DNA of 20,151 nucleotides from Candidatus Sphingobacterium stercoripullorum (GCA_019114715.1 DXEZ01000270.1:1-20151); one strand, 5' to 3'. Positions 1 to 9,117 are shown, numbered from the stretch's first letter. Numbers and translations: made by a program. The notes: a model not told the origin generated them from the sequence alone.

Positions 1-1025
1 AGCCAGATTGTTAAATCTGTACTTGAAAAGCCATTTGCTATTGCAAGGCCAGCTCCAAAAAGAAGTAAAACACCCCAGGGCATTTCTCGTGCTACCCTCC
101 AGGTCATTATTTTTTGTTTACTTTTAGGGTCGCCGGTTATTATAAATAAGCTTATTGCCCCTAAAATAGCTATAATAGTATCGTCTAATTGTGGAAAATG
201 TTTTTTAAGCAGGAAATCTTTGGTTATCCAAAGGGTTGCTACAATTGCAAATACTATTAAGACCCGTTTTTCTGCCGTTGTCATTTTGGGGAGGTCATTA
301 AAGTTAAACGCTTTATTTTCAGCAACGGACTTATCTATTTTAAACCGAGTTAGATAAAACCAAGCCACTATTAGTAGAGCTATTGTTATGGGCAGTGCGA
401 AAGTCATCCATTTTAAGAAGGTGATTTCTACCCCTAAATTTTGTTGAATAATTCCCGCAAATATGATATTTGGAGGAGATCCTATTAAAGTTGCTAAGCC
501 GCCGATAGAGGCACCATAAGCAATGGCTAACATTAAATTTTTTGAGAATTCTTTTTGGGAAGAAAAATGGTTTGAAATCGATATACCAATGGGTAAAATC
601 ATAATTGCAGTGGCAGTATTTGAGAGCCACATCGATAGAAATGCAGTTGCAATCAAAAAACCTAATATCACCCTTTTAGGACTTGTTCCTAGCCACTCTA
701 TAATTTTATATGCTATTCTTTTGTGTAAGCCGGTATGTTCTATTGCTAGTCCTAGGATGAATCCCCCCATAAACAAAAAGATAAAGGGGTGACCATAGGA
801 ACTTGTTACTGATTCAATATTTGCGGCTCCAGTGAGTGGAAAAATTATTACAGGTAGTAATGCTGTTACTGCTAGCTCAAGTGCTTCAGTAATCCACCAA
901 TAAGCAACCCATATCGTACATGCAAGCACAGCCTGCCCTTCAACAGATAAGTCTGGTAAATTTAAATTACTGACAACAAAATACAATAATGGGCCAATTA
1001 TTAAGTGTATGGTTTTTGATCTCAT
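1..1025 (-). CDS. DASS/SLC13-family anion symporter, N-terminal part (cut by window edge)
   Basis: This is a membrane transporter of the divalent-anion:sodium symporter family (SLC13/DASS, CitT/SdcS/INDY type), which imports dicarboxylates, citrate or sulfate with Na+. The window holds the first 341 codons, ending in the open frame at base 1. Visible hallmarks are W-W-I-T-E-A at residues 43-48 followed by AVTALLP, the Ser-Asn-Thr substrate/sodium motif at 135-137 in SNTATAIMILPI, and GASIGGLATLIGSPPN at 171-186. The second SNT motif of the family would lie in the missing C-terminal half. Many hydrophobic segments are present. The start ATG at 1025 is firm, because an in-frame TAA lies 15 bases upstream. 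The substrate cannot be told from this part. The gene is transcribed like the SusC/SusD operon but a terminator separates them, so it probably has its own promoter in 1026-1195. Confidence 0.9.
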   Translation of the reverse strand, partial: MRSKTIHLIIGPLLYFVVSNLNLPDLSVEGQAVLACTIWVAYWWITEALELAVTALLPVIIFPLTGAANIESVTSSYGHPFIFLFMGGFILGLAIEHTGLHKRIAYKIIEWLGTSPKRVILGFLIATAFLSMWLSNTATAIMILPIGISISNHFSSQKEFSKNLMLAIAYGASIGGLATLIGSPPNIIFAGIIQQNLGVEITFLKWMTFALPITIALLIVAWFYLTRFKIDKSVAENKAFNFNDLPKMTTAEKRVLIVFAIVATLWITKDFLLKKHFPQLDDTIIAILGAISLFIITGDPKSKQKIMTWRVAREMPWGVLLLFGAGLAIANGFSSTDLTIW

Positions 1026-1200
1026 ACCTGTTTTATGTGCTTATAATTAATTGAATTAGTCTTTTCTTGTAGTAAAATCTTTTAAAGATATACTAAAATT
1101 AAAACTTACCAAAAAGGAAATGGTAATGTAGGCTTACCTGTTTCGCGTGCGTGAATCGCTCTACCCTGAACCCTTAGGCTTATATGGCATTTTATTTAAG

Positions 1201-1230
1201 AAAAAAAGAGGTGGCAAGTGCCACCTCTTT
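1201..1230 (-). terminator. Strong intrinsic terminator after the SusD-like gene
   Basis: A perfect 12-bp inverted repeat (1205-1216 with 1219-1230, core GAGGTGGCA/TGCCACCTC) reads on the minus strand as a GC-rich hairpin followed by a run of seven T. It lies 23 bases past the stop codon of the SusD-like gene. On the plus strand only a short TTT follows, so it is mainly a minus-strand terminator. Confidence 0.9.
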
Positions 1231-1253
1231 ATAGAGATATGAATTGGGAGCAT

Positions 1254-3170
1254 TTATTCTTTTTTCGCCCACCAAAGTGGGGTTAGAATTTCATCTGGCC
1301 CTCCCAGTAGATCAACAGCTTGATTGTAACCTACACCGTCCGCTGTCCGTAAACTAGACGGGTACTTTAATCGTTGTGGGAAGAAATCAATTTGATTCTT
1401 CATATAATTTGTGCTATTTAGTGCAGGTAAATTATTCAAATTGCTTTCAACAGCAGGGTTTTCAAAAAATGGTAAACCCAATCTTCTGTGGTCATTCCAC
1501 GCCTCTAATGGTAACCAAGGCATGTTGGCTATATATTTTTGAGTGATTATTTTTGTTAATGCATCATTTTTCACAGCCCCATTTTTATAAATTGTATTCT
1601 CAGGATATTTAATTTCTACCGTTCCTGATGCACCAGAATACCCGTCTATGTATTGCATAGTATAAGAACTTCCTGGTTCTGTTGTGTGCGTAAAGCTTAC
1701 AGAAGTTCCAGCCCTGTTGTAATCTGTCGAAGTCAAATAGTCATTTAAATATTGAGAAACACCCATGTATTCAAAGTTTGCTGCTATTGCGTTTTCGTAA
1801 GCTTCCTGGGCATTGGTTCCAGTACTCCACCCTTTTAAAGCCGCCTCAGCTAGTAAGAAATAAGTCTCCCAATGTGCGAAAAATATTCTTTTATTTTGAC
1901 TGGTTCTGAACTTTTTGGCAACTCCAGGTATTTTCCCTACCTGCATGGAACGTAAACCATTAGCTGTGCCTTTCGCTCCAAAATCACCAGCCGCCGCAGT
2001 ACTCCATGTGAACTTTGTATCTAGTTTAATGTCATTCGCTACACTGCCCACCTTACCGAAAGTCACCTCAGTTGTTACAGCATCTTCTGTGTAAGATGGG
2101 TAGTTGGAAAACTCTGCGCTATTGAAATCTCCAGGAATAAAAAAGGTTTTATATGCTCTTGGATCAATTTTGTAGGGTAGCCCATCAAAAAAGAAACCTG
2201 CCACTGGATCGTTCGTTAGGGTTGAATAGTGTTCAAGCATTCTTTTCCCGACATAGTTTTCTGCTTTAATATAAGAATGATAAGAGGCAGGAAGCTGTTC
2301 TTCGGTTTTTATACCACCTAAACCTGTGTATAGGTTGTTTAAAGTTGCCGATAGGACCTGTCCGTTCCACTCTCTACTCATAACACCTGCTAGCGCATCC
2401 CAGCCATCTTTCTCTTGAACTTGAAAAATATGATCCGCAGAGGTGATTAACATGTTTGTAGCTACTGCTGACTCAAACTCTTGCTGTGCTTTTGAAGGGT
2501 CAACTTCCGAAATTCGCATGGCCAATCTCATTCGCATCGAGTTAGCATAACGTATCCATAGGCCCCAGTCGTATCCATAGGCAGGGTCTAATTGTTCTAG
2601 TTTTTCGTCTCTAGCTATCTCGGGGTCTATATTTTGTGATGCATCTTTTAATTCATCCAATAAATAGTTATATACCTCTTGTGTTGAGTTGAAAACTGGA
2701 TTCTCTCCATGGAACGCCTCAATTGGGATAGAGCCAAAATTATCACTTAATTCACTCATTAAATAGGCTCTCCATATACGAGCCACTTGAATTAAGTTGT
2801 CGTTATAAACTTGTGCTGTCTCGTTTTCGTTTTTTGCTTCTGCAATTTGAATAGCCGTGTTAGCATGGTTTAACCATTCTGATATATAACGCCAATAATC
2901 TGCCGTCCAGCTATCGTCGTACGATGCCGTGACTAAGTTGTTTGCTAGTTGCTGCCGAGCCGCAGACTTCCAGTAAAGCACGAATGCTCGTTCTGCAACG
3001 TGTGGGTCCATTTGTGCAGAAATAATGGAGTTGTTTATAAAGTACTCAACTTGGACTTGTTCTATGTTAGCATCGGATGGGCTCGTATTGATCTCATCAA
3101 ACTTTGAACAAGCTGAAGAAATGGCTAATAAGGCTACCGCTAAACTTATTTTGGAAAATATTTTTTTCAT
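1254..3170 (-). CDS. SusD/RagB-like outer-membrane lipoprotein (SusD-like_2 type)
   Basis: This is the surface lipoprotein partner of the SusC-like transporter, expected to cap the barrel and bind the ligand, usually a glycan or peptide. A lipoprotein signal runs MKKIFSKISLAVALLAISSAC, with the lipidated cysteine at residue 21. It is followed by F-D-E-I-N-T-S-P, the usual mature start of SusD-like_2 proteins (the PF12771 type). Near the C-terminus the stretch TQKYIANMPWLPLEAWNDHR and the following GLPFF match the conserved TQK...LEAW.D.RR.G.P block of that family. The length of about 638 residues is somewhat above the typical 480-550. I chose the ATG at 3170; a TTG three codons further upstream (3179) could extend the frame but would add nothing useful. 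The gene begins 17 bases after the SusC-like stop, so the two are cotranscribed. The substrate is unknown. Confidence 0.92.
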   Translation of the reverse strand: MKKIFSKISLAVALLAISSACSKFDEINTSPSDANIEQVQVEYFINNSIISAQMDPHVAERAFVLYWKSAARQQLANNLVTASYDDSWTADYWRYISEWLNHANTAIQIAEAKNENETAQVYNDNLIQVARIWRAYLMSELSDNFGSIPIEAFHGENPVFNSTQEVYNYLLDELKDASQNIDPEIARDEKLEQLDPAYGYDWGLWIRYANSMRMRLAMRISEVDPSKAQQEFESAVATNMLITSADHIFQVQEKDGWDALAGVMSREWNGQVLSATLNNLYTGLGGIKTEEQLPASYHSYIKAENYVGKRMLEHYSTLTNDPVAGFFFDGLPYKIDPRAYKTFFIPGDFNSAEFSNYPSYTEDAVTTEVTFGKVGSVANDIKLDTKFTWSTAAAGDFGAKGTANGLRSMQVGKIPGVAKKFRTSQNKRIFFAHWETYFLLAEAALKGWSTGTNAQEAYENAIAANFEYMGVSQYLNDYLTSTDYNRAGTSVSFTHTTEPGSSYTMQYIDGYSGASGTVEIKYPENTIYKNGAVKNDALTKIITQKYIANMPWLPLEAWNDHRRLGLPFFENPAVESNLNNLPALNSTNYMKNQIDFFPQRLKYPSSLRTADGVGYNQAVDLLGGPDEILTPLWWAKKE

Positions 3171-3187
3171 GATATTCAATAATTTGA

Positions 3188-6100
3188 TTAAAACCCTAAT
3201 GAAACATTAAAGAAGAAAGAGCGCGATGTCGGAAATGCTAAATACTCAAATCCTACAGCATTGGTGCTGATTGCAAATACGGATTCTGGATCAACACCAT
3301 TACCGTAGCTCTTAATCATCCATAAGTTATTCCCAGAAATAGAGAATCTTGCGCTTTTCACTAAAGAGTTTTTCAATATAGTTTTTGGAAGGTTATACGA
3401 AAGCTGAACGGTTCTTAAACGGATGTTTGTTGCATCGTATATATTTTCCTCGGCAATTCCTAGGTTTCCAGTGTTGGTAACTCGGTTCCAGTACTCTTGC
3501 TGAGTTACGGTCTTCTGATTTTCTGTGAAATTGCCGCCGCTTTCAACAACGCCATCAACAACAAAAGGATTTCTTTCGCCATTCACAACAGTTTGTGTAG
3601 ACATACCATTTCGCTGTAAAGCTAAATGCGTTCCTGAATAAAAAATTCCACCAAACCTAGCGTCGATTAAAAATGTAAGACCGAAGTTTTTGTAACCAAA
3701 GGAGTTTGTAATACCTAGCAAACTACTGGCACTTTGATTCCCTAAATAGTGTGTGCCATCTTCTGCTTCAGGTAAGCCATTTCCGTCTACGATGATCTTG
3801 CCATAGTGCTCGCTTTCTGCATCTTGTACTCTTTTATATTTCGAACCGTAAATTGCACCGTATTTCTTATTGGCCTCACCATACACATTTAAGTTGTCAA
3901 ATCCACCTAACGGGTATTGGTCAACGTCCTCTGTTAATTCTATTATTTCGTTTAAGTTTTTCGAAAAGTTAACATTAATATCCCAAAGTAATTTGTCTGG
4001 GTTATTTAAGACGTTAACTCCCGCAACGATCTCCACACCTTTATTTTGAATATTTCCAGCATTGACCATAAAGAACTCATACCCGGATAGGCTGTTCATG
4101 GGGATTTCTAAAAGTTGATTGGTAGAGTTTGACTTGTAGTAAGCAAAATCTAAATTCAACCTATTGAAAATTCTCGCGTCAAATCCAACCTCGAAACTTT
4201 TCGATAGCTCACTTAAAATATCAGGGTTTAATAGCGTGTTTCGTTTACTCGCTGTGGTGTTTCCATTTGGATCTTTCCCAATGGAATAGGTGTTTAATAG
4301 CTTGTATGGATCTAAGTCGTTACCTGTCTCTGCATAAGAAGCGCGGATCTTTGCGAAGTCTAACCACTGAGGAGCACCTGCGTCTGTTTTACGCAGAAGA
4401 TCTGAAACTACTAGGGACGTACTTACCGAAGGGTAAAAATAAGAGCGATTGTTTTTCCCTAATGCGGAAGACCAGTCGTTTCTAGCAGTTAGGTTTATAA
4501 ACCATAAATTGTCGTAATTTAATTCTGCAGTACCAAACAATGAATTTATTTGTTTTTTGCTTATTTCTTCATCGATGTTTGGATTTCCCACCGAGTTGTT
4601 GATTGCAAACAAGTTAGGTACTTCTAGTTCACTCGCACTGGCATTCAAGTAATTGAAATTCCTTTTCATGATTTGACCAAATAAAGAGGCTGATCCATTC
4701 CACTTGCCAAATAAATTATCTTTGCGTGCGTTTACACTGACAATGTAGTTGTTTTCGTAAAACTTGTCGATCCCAGTGCTGTATAAGTTGGCCAATGACG
4801 ATCCAGTGTATGTTTTTTCTTCGTATTTAGTATTATACATGTCGGATCCTACACGGAAGTCCGCATCTAGCCAATCGTTAAACTTATATTTTATCGTTGC
4901 GTTTAGCAAGAACCTCTCTCTAGTATCTTCATTAAGTCTATTATTTACCGACCAGAATGGGTTGACTGAGTTCCCTGGATTATACCAGCTTTGGTTGGCG
5001 CCGAGTTGGTTCATTCCTTCTTTGAAATCTGTTATATCCAAAGTTGTCGGAAACAATAGTGCGGTTGCGTAATAGTTTCCGTCGTTTGCACCACCTACAG
5101 CTCTGTTTTTCGCTGTTGTGTTCATGTATTGAACCTTTACATCAGTTGTCCATCTATCGTCTTGACCAAAGTTCGAGGTAACTTTACTCATGATGTTTAG
5201 CCTATCGAGCTTAACGCCGGGAGTTTTGCTATTGTCATGCAGAAAGGTTGCTGATGTATAAACATTGGTGTTCTTACTTACAGACTGCTGAAATGCCAGG
5301 TTGTGTGTTGTATTAACACCAGTGTTGAAAAAGTTTTTCAGATTGTTAGGATGATTTTTTAGTGATACCTGCTTATTATTCCACTGAGTCACAGATTGGC
5401 CTTCAATTTTTTCACCCCAGCTATCTGAGCTTGTCGCATTGAATAAGTTATCTCTTCCTTGTGAATAAGAAGTTTGCAGCTCGGGCAGAATGAAGATGTC
5501 TTCTAGGCCTAAAGTAGCCGAGTAGCTTATTCCCGCACCTTCTGAAGCTTTCCCTGATTTTGTGGTAATTAATATCACACCGTCTGATGCTCGTGAGCCG
5601 TAAAGAGCAGATGCAGCTCCGCCTTTTAATACAGACATACTCTCAATATCCTCAGGGTTTAAATCACCCAACCCATTTCCCATATCAGCAGTTGGGTTCC
5701 AAAAGTCATTATTCTTTGCTCCTGCAAAGTTTTCCATGGGTACTCCGTCTACTACTATTAGAGGTTGGTTATCACCTGTTAAGGAAGTGAATCCACGCAA
5801 AACAATTTTTGAAGATGATGCAGGACCGTTTGAGCCTTTAATGACTTGCAGTCCAGAAACTTTACCACTCAGCGCATTGGCTATATTGTTTTCGCGCGCA
5901 TCTACAATCGTTTCACTTTTTATCTCCTGGAAAGAATAGCCCAAAGACTTCTTTTCTCTTTGGATTCCCATAGCAGTTACTACAACTTCATCTATGGCAC
6001 CCAAATCTTCTTCCATGCTTAGATTATAGGTTGCGCCTGAGACGACCCATTCTTTAGTCTCATAGCCGACCATGGTGAATTTTAAGGTTTCTCCATTTTC

Positions 6101-6295
6101 TGCAGCGATATTGTATTGCCCTTGAAGGTCTGTTTGGGTTGCTCGGTTTGTTCCAGCTACCGTAACGCTTACTCCTAATAAAGGACCCGAGGCATCTGAA
6201 ACCACTCCTTTAACCACTTGCTGAGCAAGCAATGGTGAAGTGCTCAAAAGCATCATCATAACTGCGATGATTGTTTTTAAATAAAATTTGCTCAT
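3188..6295 (-). CDS. SusC/RagA-like TonB-dependent outer-membrane transporter
   Basis: This 1035-residue protein is an outer-membrane barrel that imports ligands captured by the SusD-like partner, powered by TonB-ExbBD. Domains in order: a signal peptide (about 1-24, ending PLLAQQ); a carboxypeptidase-D-like regulatory domain (about 27-95, starting VVKGVVSDASGPLLGVSV), which is diagnostic of SusC-type proteins; a TonB-box-like IDEVVVTAMG at 101-110; a plug domain with LIVVDGVPM and the plug end GVILITTKSG; then a long beta-barrel ending in an aromatic residue (SRSFFFNVSLGF). The length is typical. The ATG follows the ROK regulator stop by four bases, so translation is probably coupled. No glycoside hydrolase or other enzyme gene is adjacent, so this is an orphan SusCD pair whose substrate can only be guessed from its sugar-type (ROK) regulator. 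Confidence 0.95.
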   Translation of the reverse strand: MSKFYLKTIIAVMMMLLSTSPLLAQQVVKGVVSDASGPLLGVSVTVAGTNRATQTDLQGQYNIAAENGETLKFTMVGYETKEWVVSGATYNLSMEEDLGAIDEVVVTAMGIQREKKSLGYSFQEIKSETIVDARENNIANALSGKVSGLQVIKGSNGPASSSKIVLRGFTSLTGDNQPLIVVDGVPMENFAGAKNNDFWNPTADMGNGLGDLNPEDIESMSVLKGGAASALYGSRASDGVILITTKSGKASEGAGISYSATLGLEDIFILPELQTSYSQGRDNLFNATSSDSWGEKIEGQSVTQWNNKQVSLKNHPNNLKNFFNTGVNTTHNLAFQQSVSKNTNVYTSATFLHDNSKTPGVKLDRLNIMSKVTSNFGQDDRWTTDVKVQYMNTTAKNRAVGGANDGNYYATALLFPTTLDITDFKEGMNQLGANQSWYNPGNSVNPFWSVNNRLNEDTRERFLLNATIKYKFNDWLDADFRVGSDMYNTKYEEKTYTGSSLANLYSTGIDKFYENNYIVSVNARKDNLFGKWNGSASLFGQIMKRNFNYLNASASELEVPNLFAINNSVGNPNIDEEISKKQINSLFGTAELNYDNLWFINLTARNDWSSALGKNNRSYFYPSVSTSLVVSDLLRKTDAGAPQWLDFAKIRASYAETGNDLDPYKLLNTYSIGKDPNGNTTASKRNTLLNPDILSELSKSFEVGFDARIFNRLNLDFAYYKSNSTNQLLEIPMNSLSGYEFFMVNAGNIQNKGVEIVAGVNVLNNPDKLLWDINVNFSKNLNEIIELTEDVDQYPLGGFDNLNVYGEANKKYGAIYGSKYKRVQDAESEHYGKIIVDGNGLPEAEDGTHYLGNQSASSLLGITNSFGYKNFGLTFLIDARFGGIFYSGTHLALQRNGMSTQTVVNGERNPFVVDGVVESGGNFTENQKTVTQQEYWNRVTNTGNLGIAEENIYDATNIRLRTVQLSYNLPKTILKNSLVKSARFSISGNNLWMIKSYGNGVDPESVFAISTNAVGFEYLAFPTSRSFFFNVSLGF

Positions 6296-6299
6296 AGCA

Positions 6300-7505
6300 T
6301 TAAATTGAATGTTTAGTTAGTTTGTTTTTATTAATCATTTTATTCCAGTTATAAGCAGATATTGCCACAGCTGCTGTGCCTAATATTTGCATGTTTTGTA
6401 GTTTTGAAAACTTTATTTTTGTGTGTTTTGAAAGTTGTGATATACTATATTCGAGTAAGGAGCTTTCTATATGAGGCATGAGAATAGTGCCCATTTGTGC
6501 TCCTTTTCCACTGATAATTATCTTTTCCGGGTTCACAATGTGAATTAAGGTGGCAATACCTTTGCCTAAGATATACGCAATACTCGAAAAACAAGATAGA
6601 GCCATTTGATCCCCTTGAAGTGCGTAGTCAATGAGTTCTTGAATTTGTACTCTTTTTTTCTGGATTGCCCAGGATTTAGGCAAATTTGTAACCTCTCCCT
6701 TTTGGAGTTTGCTTTTTGCAATATTAATGGCAGTCAATAAGCTTGCTTCCACCTCGAGGCAGCCTTTTTTTCCGCACGAACATAATTTGTTTTGATTAGA
6801 TATTGGAATGTGACTAAATTCTCCAGCAAAACCTGAGTGTCCTTTATAAAGTTTGCTATCTATGATTATGCCTAAACCTACCCCCCAATTCAAATTGATT
6901 ATCAGCGCGTTTTTACTGTGCTTAGCAATTCCAAATTGGTGTTCAGCAATGGCTATTGCTGTGGAGTCGTTCTCTAAATATGTTGGAAAGTTAAAATGCT
7001 GCTTTAATCTTTCTTTTAAATTCCTTTTAGAGCATTTTTCTGAGAACGATATGTTTACTCCGGATGTGGCATCTACAAACCCTGGCATAGAAACTGCCAA
7101 TAAGGCGATATCGTCCTTATTTAGATCTACCAAATAGTTTTCTATAAAAATTAATAGGTCTTCGATATTGCTATTCTCCTCCATGATAGCCATATCTAGA
7201 TGGGCAGTATTTTTAATGAAGTTATTAGCAAAATCCAGAAGTGTGATTGTAGACTGATACTGATCTATAGATAACACGAGCATATAGGGTAACTTGGCGA
7301 GGTTCAAGGCATAATTATTTGCTCTTCTGCCTCCCGTTGATGCCCCCAAACCTAACGAGCAGACAAGCTGCTGGTCTATTAAATGTTGTAGAGACTTGGT
7401 TACAAATGGCACACTCTTACCAACCCGGTTGCTGAGTTCTGTAATCGATTGTGTTGGCTGAAAATACAAGCTCCTTAAAATATTTGCTAGTGTTTGTTTG
7501 TCCAC
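6300..7505 (-). CDS. ROK-family transcriptional regulator (NagC/Mlc/XylR type)
   Basis: The protein has an N-terminal winged helix-turn-helix (about residues 15-50, QSITELSNRVGKSVPFVTKS) joined to a ROK domain, the arrangement of sugar-responsive repressors such as NagC, Mlc and XylR. The ROK zinc motif is intact: His232 and C-S-C-G-x-x-G-C at 242-249. The E-N-D triad of the sugar site is at 178-180 and the NPEKIIISGKG block at 325-334. The ATP phosphate motif (normally D-x-G-G-T) is degenerate (SIDQYQST, about 79-86), so it is a regulator rather than a kinase. Translation must begin at GTG 7505: an in-frame TAA lies 18 bases upstream and the HTH starts soon after. Placed first in an operon with the SusC/SusD genes, it probably controls them and itself, with the sugar ligand relieving repression. 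A palindrome 22 bases upstream is a candidate operator. Confidence 0.9.
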   Translation of the reverse strand: MDKQTLANILRSLYFQPTQSITELSNRVGKSVPFVTKSLQHLIDQQLVCSLGLGASTGGRRANNYALNLAKLPYMLVLSIDQYQSTITLLDFANNFIKNTAHLDMAIMEENSNIEDLLIFIENYLVDLNKDDIALLAVSMPGFVDATSGVNISFSEKCSKRNLKERLKQHFNFPTYLENDSTAIAIAEHQFGIAKHSKNALIINLNWGVGLGIIIDSKLYKGHSGFAGEFSHIPISNQNKLCSCGKKGCLEVEASLLTAINIAKSKLQKGEVTNLPKSWAIQKKRVQIQELIDYALQGDQMALSCFSSIAYILGKGIATLIHIVNPEKIIISGKGAQMGTILMPHIESSLLEYSISQLSKHTKIKFSKLQNMQILGTAAVAISAYNWNKMINKNKLTKHSI

Positions 7506-7526
7506 AATTATTCGGTTTATTTAGCG

Positions 7527-7544
7527 TCAACAAAAAGTTGTTGA
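7527..7544. promoter_or_regulatory. Candidate operator upstream of the ROK regulator
   Basis: A perfect 7-bp inverted repeat, TCAACAA-AAAG-TTGTTGA, lies 22 bases before the GTG start of the ROK gene. Its position between promoter and gene fits autoregulation. It could instead be a short hairpin in the leader mRNA. No second copy was seen in the window. Confidence 0.4.
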
Positions 7545-7971
7545 AACAATAATATGAAGGCAAGATAAAGTTTATATTATTTAGTTGCTATGTACTTTTT
7601 AAACTATTTAATAAGTTTTAAGATGATGTCTCATTCTTTTCAAACCGGTTTAGCACTATCTTTTGGTTTTTGGACTTAGGCTTGTCTATTCTATATTTAG
7701 GGATGGATATATAAAAATTATTTTGTAATTTCTTTTTATTCAGCAGGTTAGTTTTAAGTGTTGTGGTTTTTTATTTTGTTCGTATTCATATGTATCATAA
7801 CTTATGCTAAAACATTTAAGCTTTTAGCGAATAAATATTAGCTAAGCTCAAGTAAATAAAAATAAATGATTTGCGAATTAGGTTTTGTAACAAAAAACAT
7901 CTATCAAGCGATGGGTAATTTATATATAAATCAAGAGTTTATATGCAGAGGGTTTTGCGGTCTATCGAATC
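7545..7971. other. Intergenic region between hydrolase 3' end and ROK operon
   Basis: This AT-rich stretch of more than 400 bases holds no convincing gene. It must contain the promoter of the ROK-SusC-SusD operon (minus strand), but I see no exact TAnnTTTG box for it. It carries the 10-bp palindrome AAACCGGTTT at 7642-7651, which resembles a LacI-family half-site pair. A 29-codon plus-strand ORF (7590-7679) has no supporting features. No clear terminator for the hydrolase gene was found. Confidence 0.5.
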
Positions 7972-8931
7972 TCAACGATTAGCTTCGCTATGGTTATCTA
8001 TTTCTTTAATAATCCAGGTAGTAATGTCTTTAAAAACCGAAGGGTAAATTGCTTCATTTAGAATCTCGTGTCTCATGTCTTTATATAAAAGATAATGTAC
8101 ATTTGAGAAGCCATTTTTCTTCAGTTCACTCACGATACTAACAATGGCTTTACCGAATGAGCCTATGGGGTCTTCCGCGCCACTAACAAATAAAAAAGGC
8201 AGGCTCTTTGGAATGCTTTTATACCACCCCTTTTTGGTTGCCTCGTAATAAAGGTCGAACAAGCCATAAAAAGCATTGTAAGAGAAAGGGAGGCCGCACA
8301 GAGGATCATTGGTAAAGTTTTTTTGATTTTCCTCACTTTTACTCAACCAACTGGTTAAGTGGATGCTATTTTCGGATTTAAATGCTTTGTTATTGATCTT
8401 TGAAAAAACTTTGTTGAAAAAACTTTTATTTTTTGGTGCTATATAATTTAATTTTTTAAATATATTCCGAAGCCCTTTAAAATAGGTTTTTCTTCCACCA
8501 GTTCCGACTAGTACGACTCCAGATAAAAATTTTGCATGTGTTTTTAAAAGATTTCTAGCAATAAAAGAGCCCATAGAATGTGCAACTAGGACTGTAGGTG
8601 TGGTTGGATTTTTATTTTTCAATACCTCCAGCATATTGGCTGCATCGTTGATTAAACAAGTTGCCGGTTCTTTTAAATCGAAGATTCCAGCATCCTGCTC
8701 GGTTTTAAAAGATTTACCATGACCCATATGGTCGTAAATCATGACTAAGAAACCACTTTCTGCTAGGTAATTCGCTAGTTTGTTGTACCGGCCAGAGTGT
8801 TCCTGCATGCCATGTAGGATAAGAATTTGTCCTTTTAAAACCTCTTTTGAGGGCGTGAAAGTTTTGTAAAATAAATCTTTCGGGTCGCTTGAGCAGGTCT
8901 GCGTATGATAACCAGTTTCTATAAGTATCAT
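7972..8931 (-). CDS. Alpha/beta hydrolase, monoacylglycerol lipase / lysophospholipase-like
   Basis: This is a serine hydrolase of the Hydrolase_4 (serine aminopeptidase S33-like) group that includes monoglyceride lipase and PldB, which cleave monoacylglycerols or lysophospholipids. The visible architecture is the oxyanion strand LILHGMQEHSGRY (38-49), the Y-D-H-M-G-H-G-K-S block at 66-74 and the nucleophile elbow with Ser119 in AHSMG. The likely acid is Asp254 in VSGAEDP and the likely base is His288 in KDMRHEILNE. The first elbow residue is Ala instead of the common Gly. No signal peptide or membrane segment is evident, so it is probably cytoplasmic. Length (319) is a little above the usual 270-310, with a lysine-rich lid insertion (about 150-190). 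It is a single gene, divergent from the META lipoprotein and unrelated to the neighbouring operons. The substrate is not proven. Confidence 0.88.
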   Translation of the reverse strand: MILIETGYHTQTCSSDPKDLFYKTFTPSKEVLKGQILILHGMQEHSGRYNKLANYLAESGFLVMIYDHMGHGKSFKTEQDAGIFDLKEPATCLINDAANMLEVLKNKNPTTPTVLVAHSMGSFIARNLLKTHAKFLSGVVLVGTGGRKTYFKGLRNIFKKLNYIAPKNKSFFNKVFSKINNKAFKSENSIHLTSWLSKSEENQKNFTNDPLCGLPFSYNAFYGLFDLYYEATKKGWYKSIPKSLPFLFVSGAEDPIGSFGKAIVSIVSELKKNGFSNVHYLLYKDMRHEILNEAIYPSVFKDITTWIIKEIDNHSEANR

Positions 8932-8975
8932 ATTTTATTCTGTTGTACTTCTGTTAATGTCTTATTAGTAATTAC

Positions 8976-8983
8976 CAAATTTA
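8976..8983 (-). promoter_or_regulatory. -7 promoter box for the hydrolase gene
   Basis: The minus strand reads TAAATTTG, an exact match to the Bacteroidetes -7 consensus TAnnTTTG. It would start a transcript about 40 bases before the hydrolase ATG. No clear -33 TTG was seen. Confidence 0.45.
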
Positions 8984-9109
8984 ATAACCTCGTTTTTGAT
9001 TAGATAATGGATTATGTATACTTAAAATAGTGCGCTATGAAAACCTTTTTTACTTAAGAAACTCCCCTTCCTAAAAAGCTATAACTTAAATATAAATAAT
9101 TTCTGGCAG

Positions 9110-9117
9110 TAAATTTG
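9110..9117 (+). promoter_or_regulatory. -7 promoter box for the META lipoprotein gene
   Basis: The plus strand reads TAAATTTG, an exact TAnnTTTG match and identical to the box of the divergent hydrolase gene. The predicted leader is about 20-25 bases. No -33 TTG is obvious in the AT-rich sequence upstream. Confidence 0.55.

Noticed and set aside
3171..3179. TTG start for the SusD-like gene at 3179
   Set aside because: ATG 3170 gives a standard MKKIF lipoprotein signal; the TTG only adds three residues.
7590..7679. A 29-codon plus-strand ORF (MYFLNYLISFKMM...) in the long intergenic region
   Set aside because: It has no ribosome-binding or promoter support, no recognisable motif, and is short enough to be chance in AT-rich sequence.
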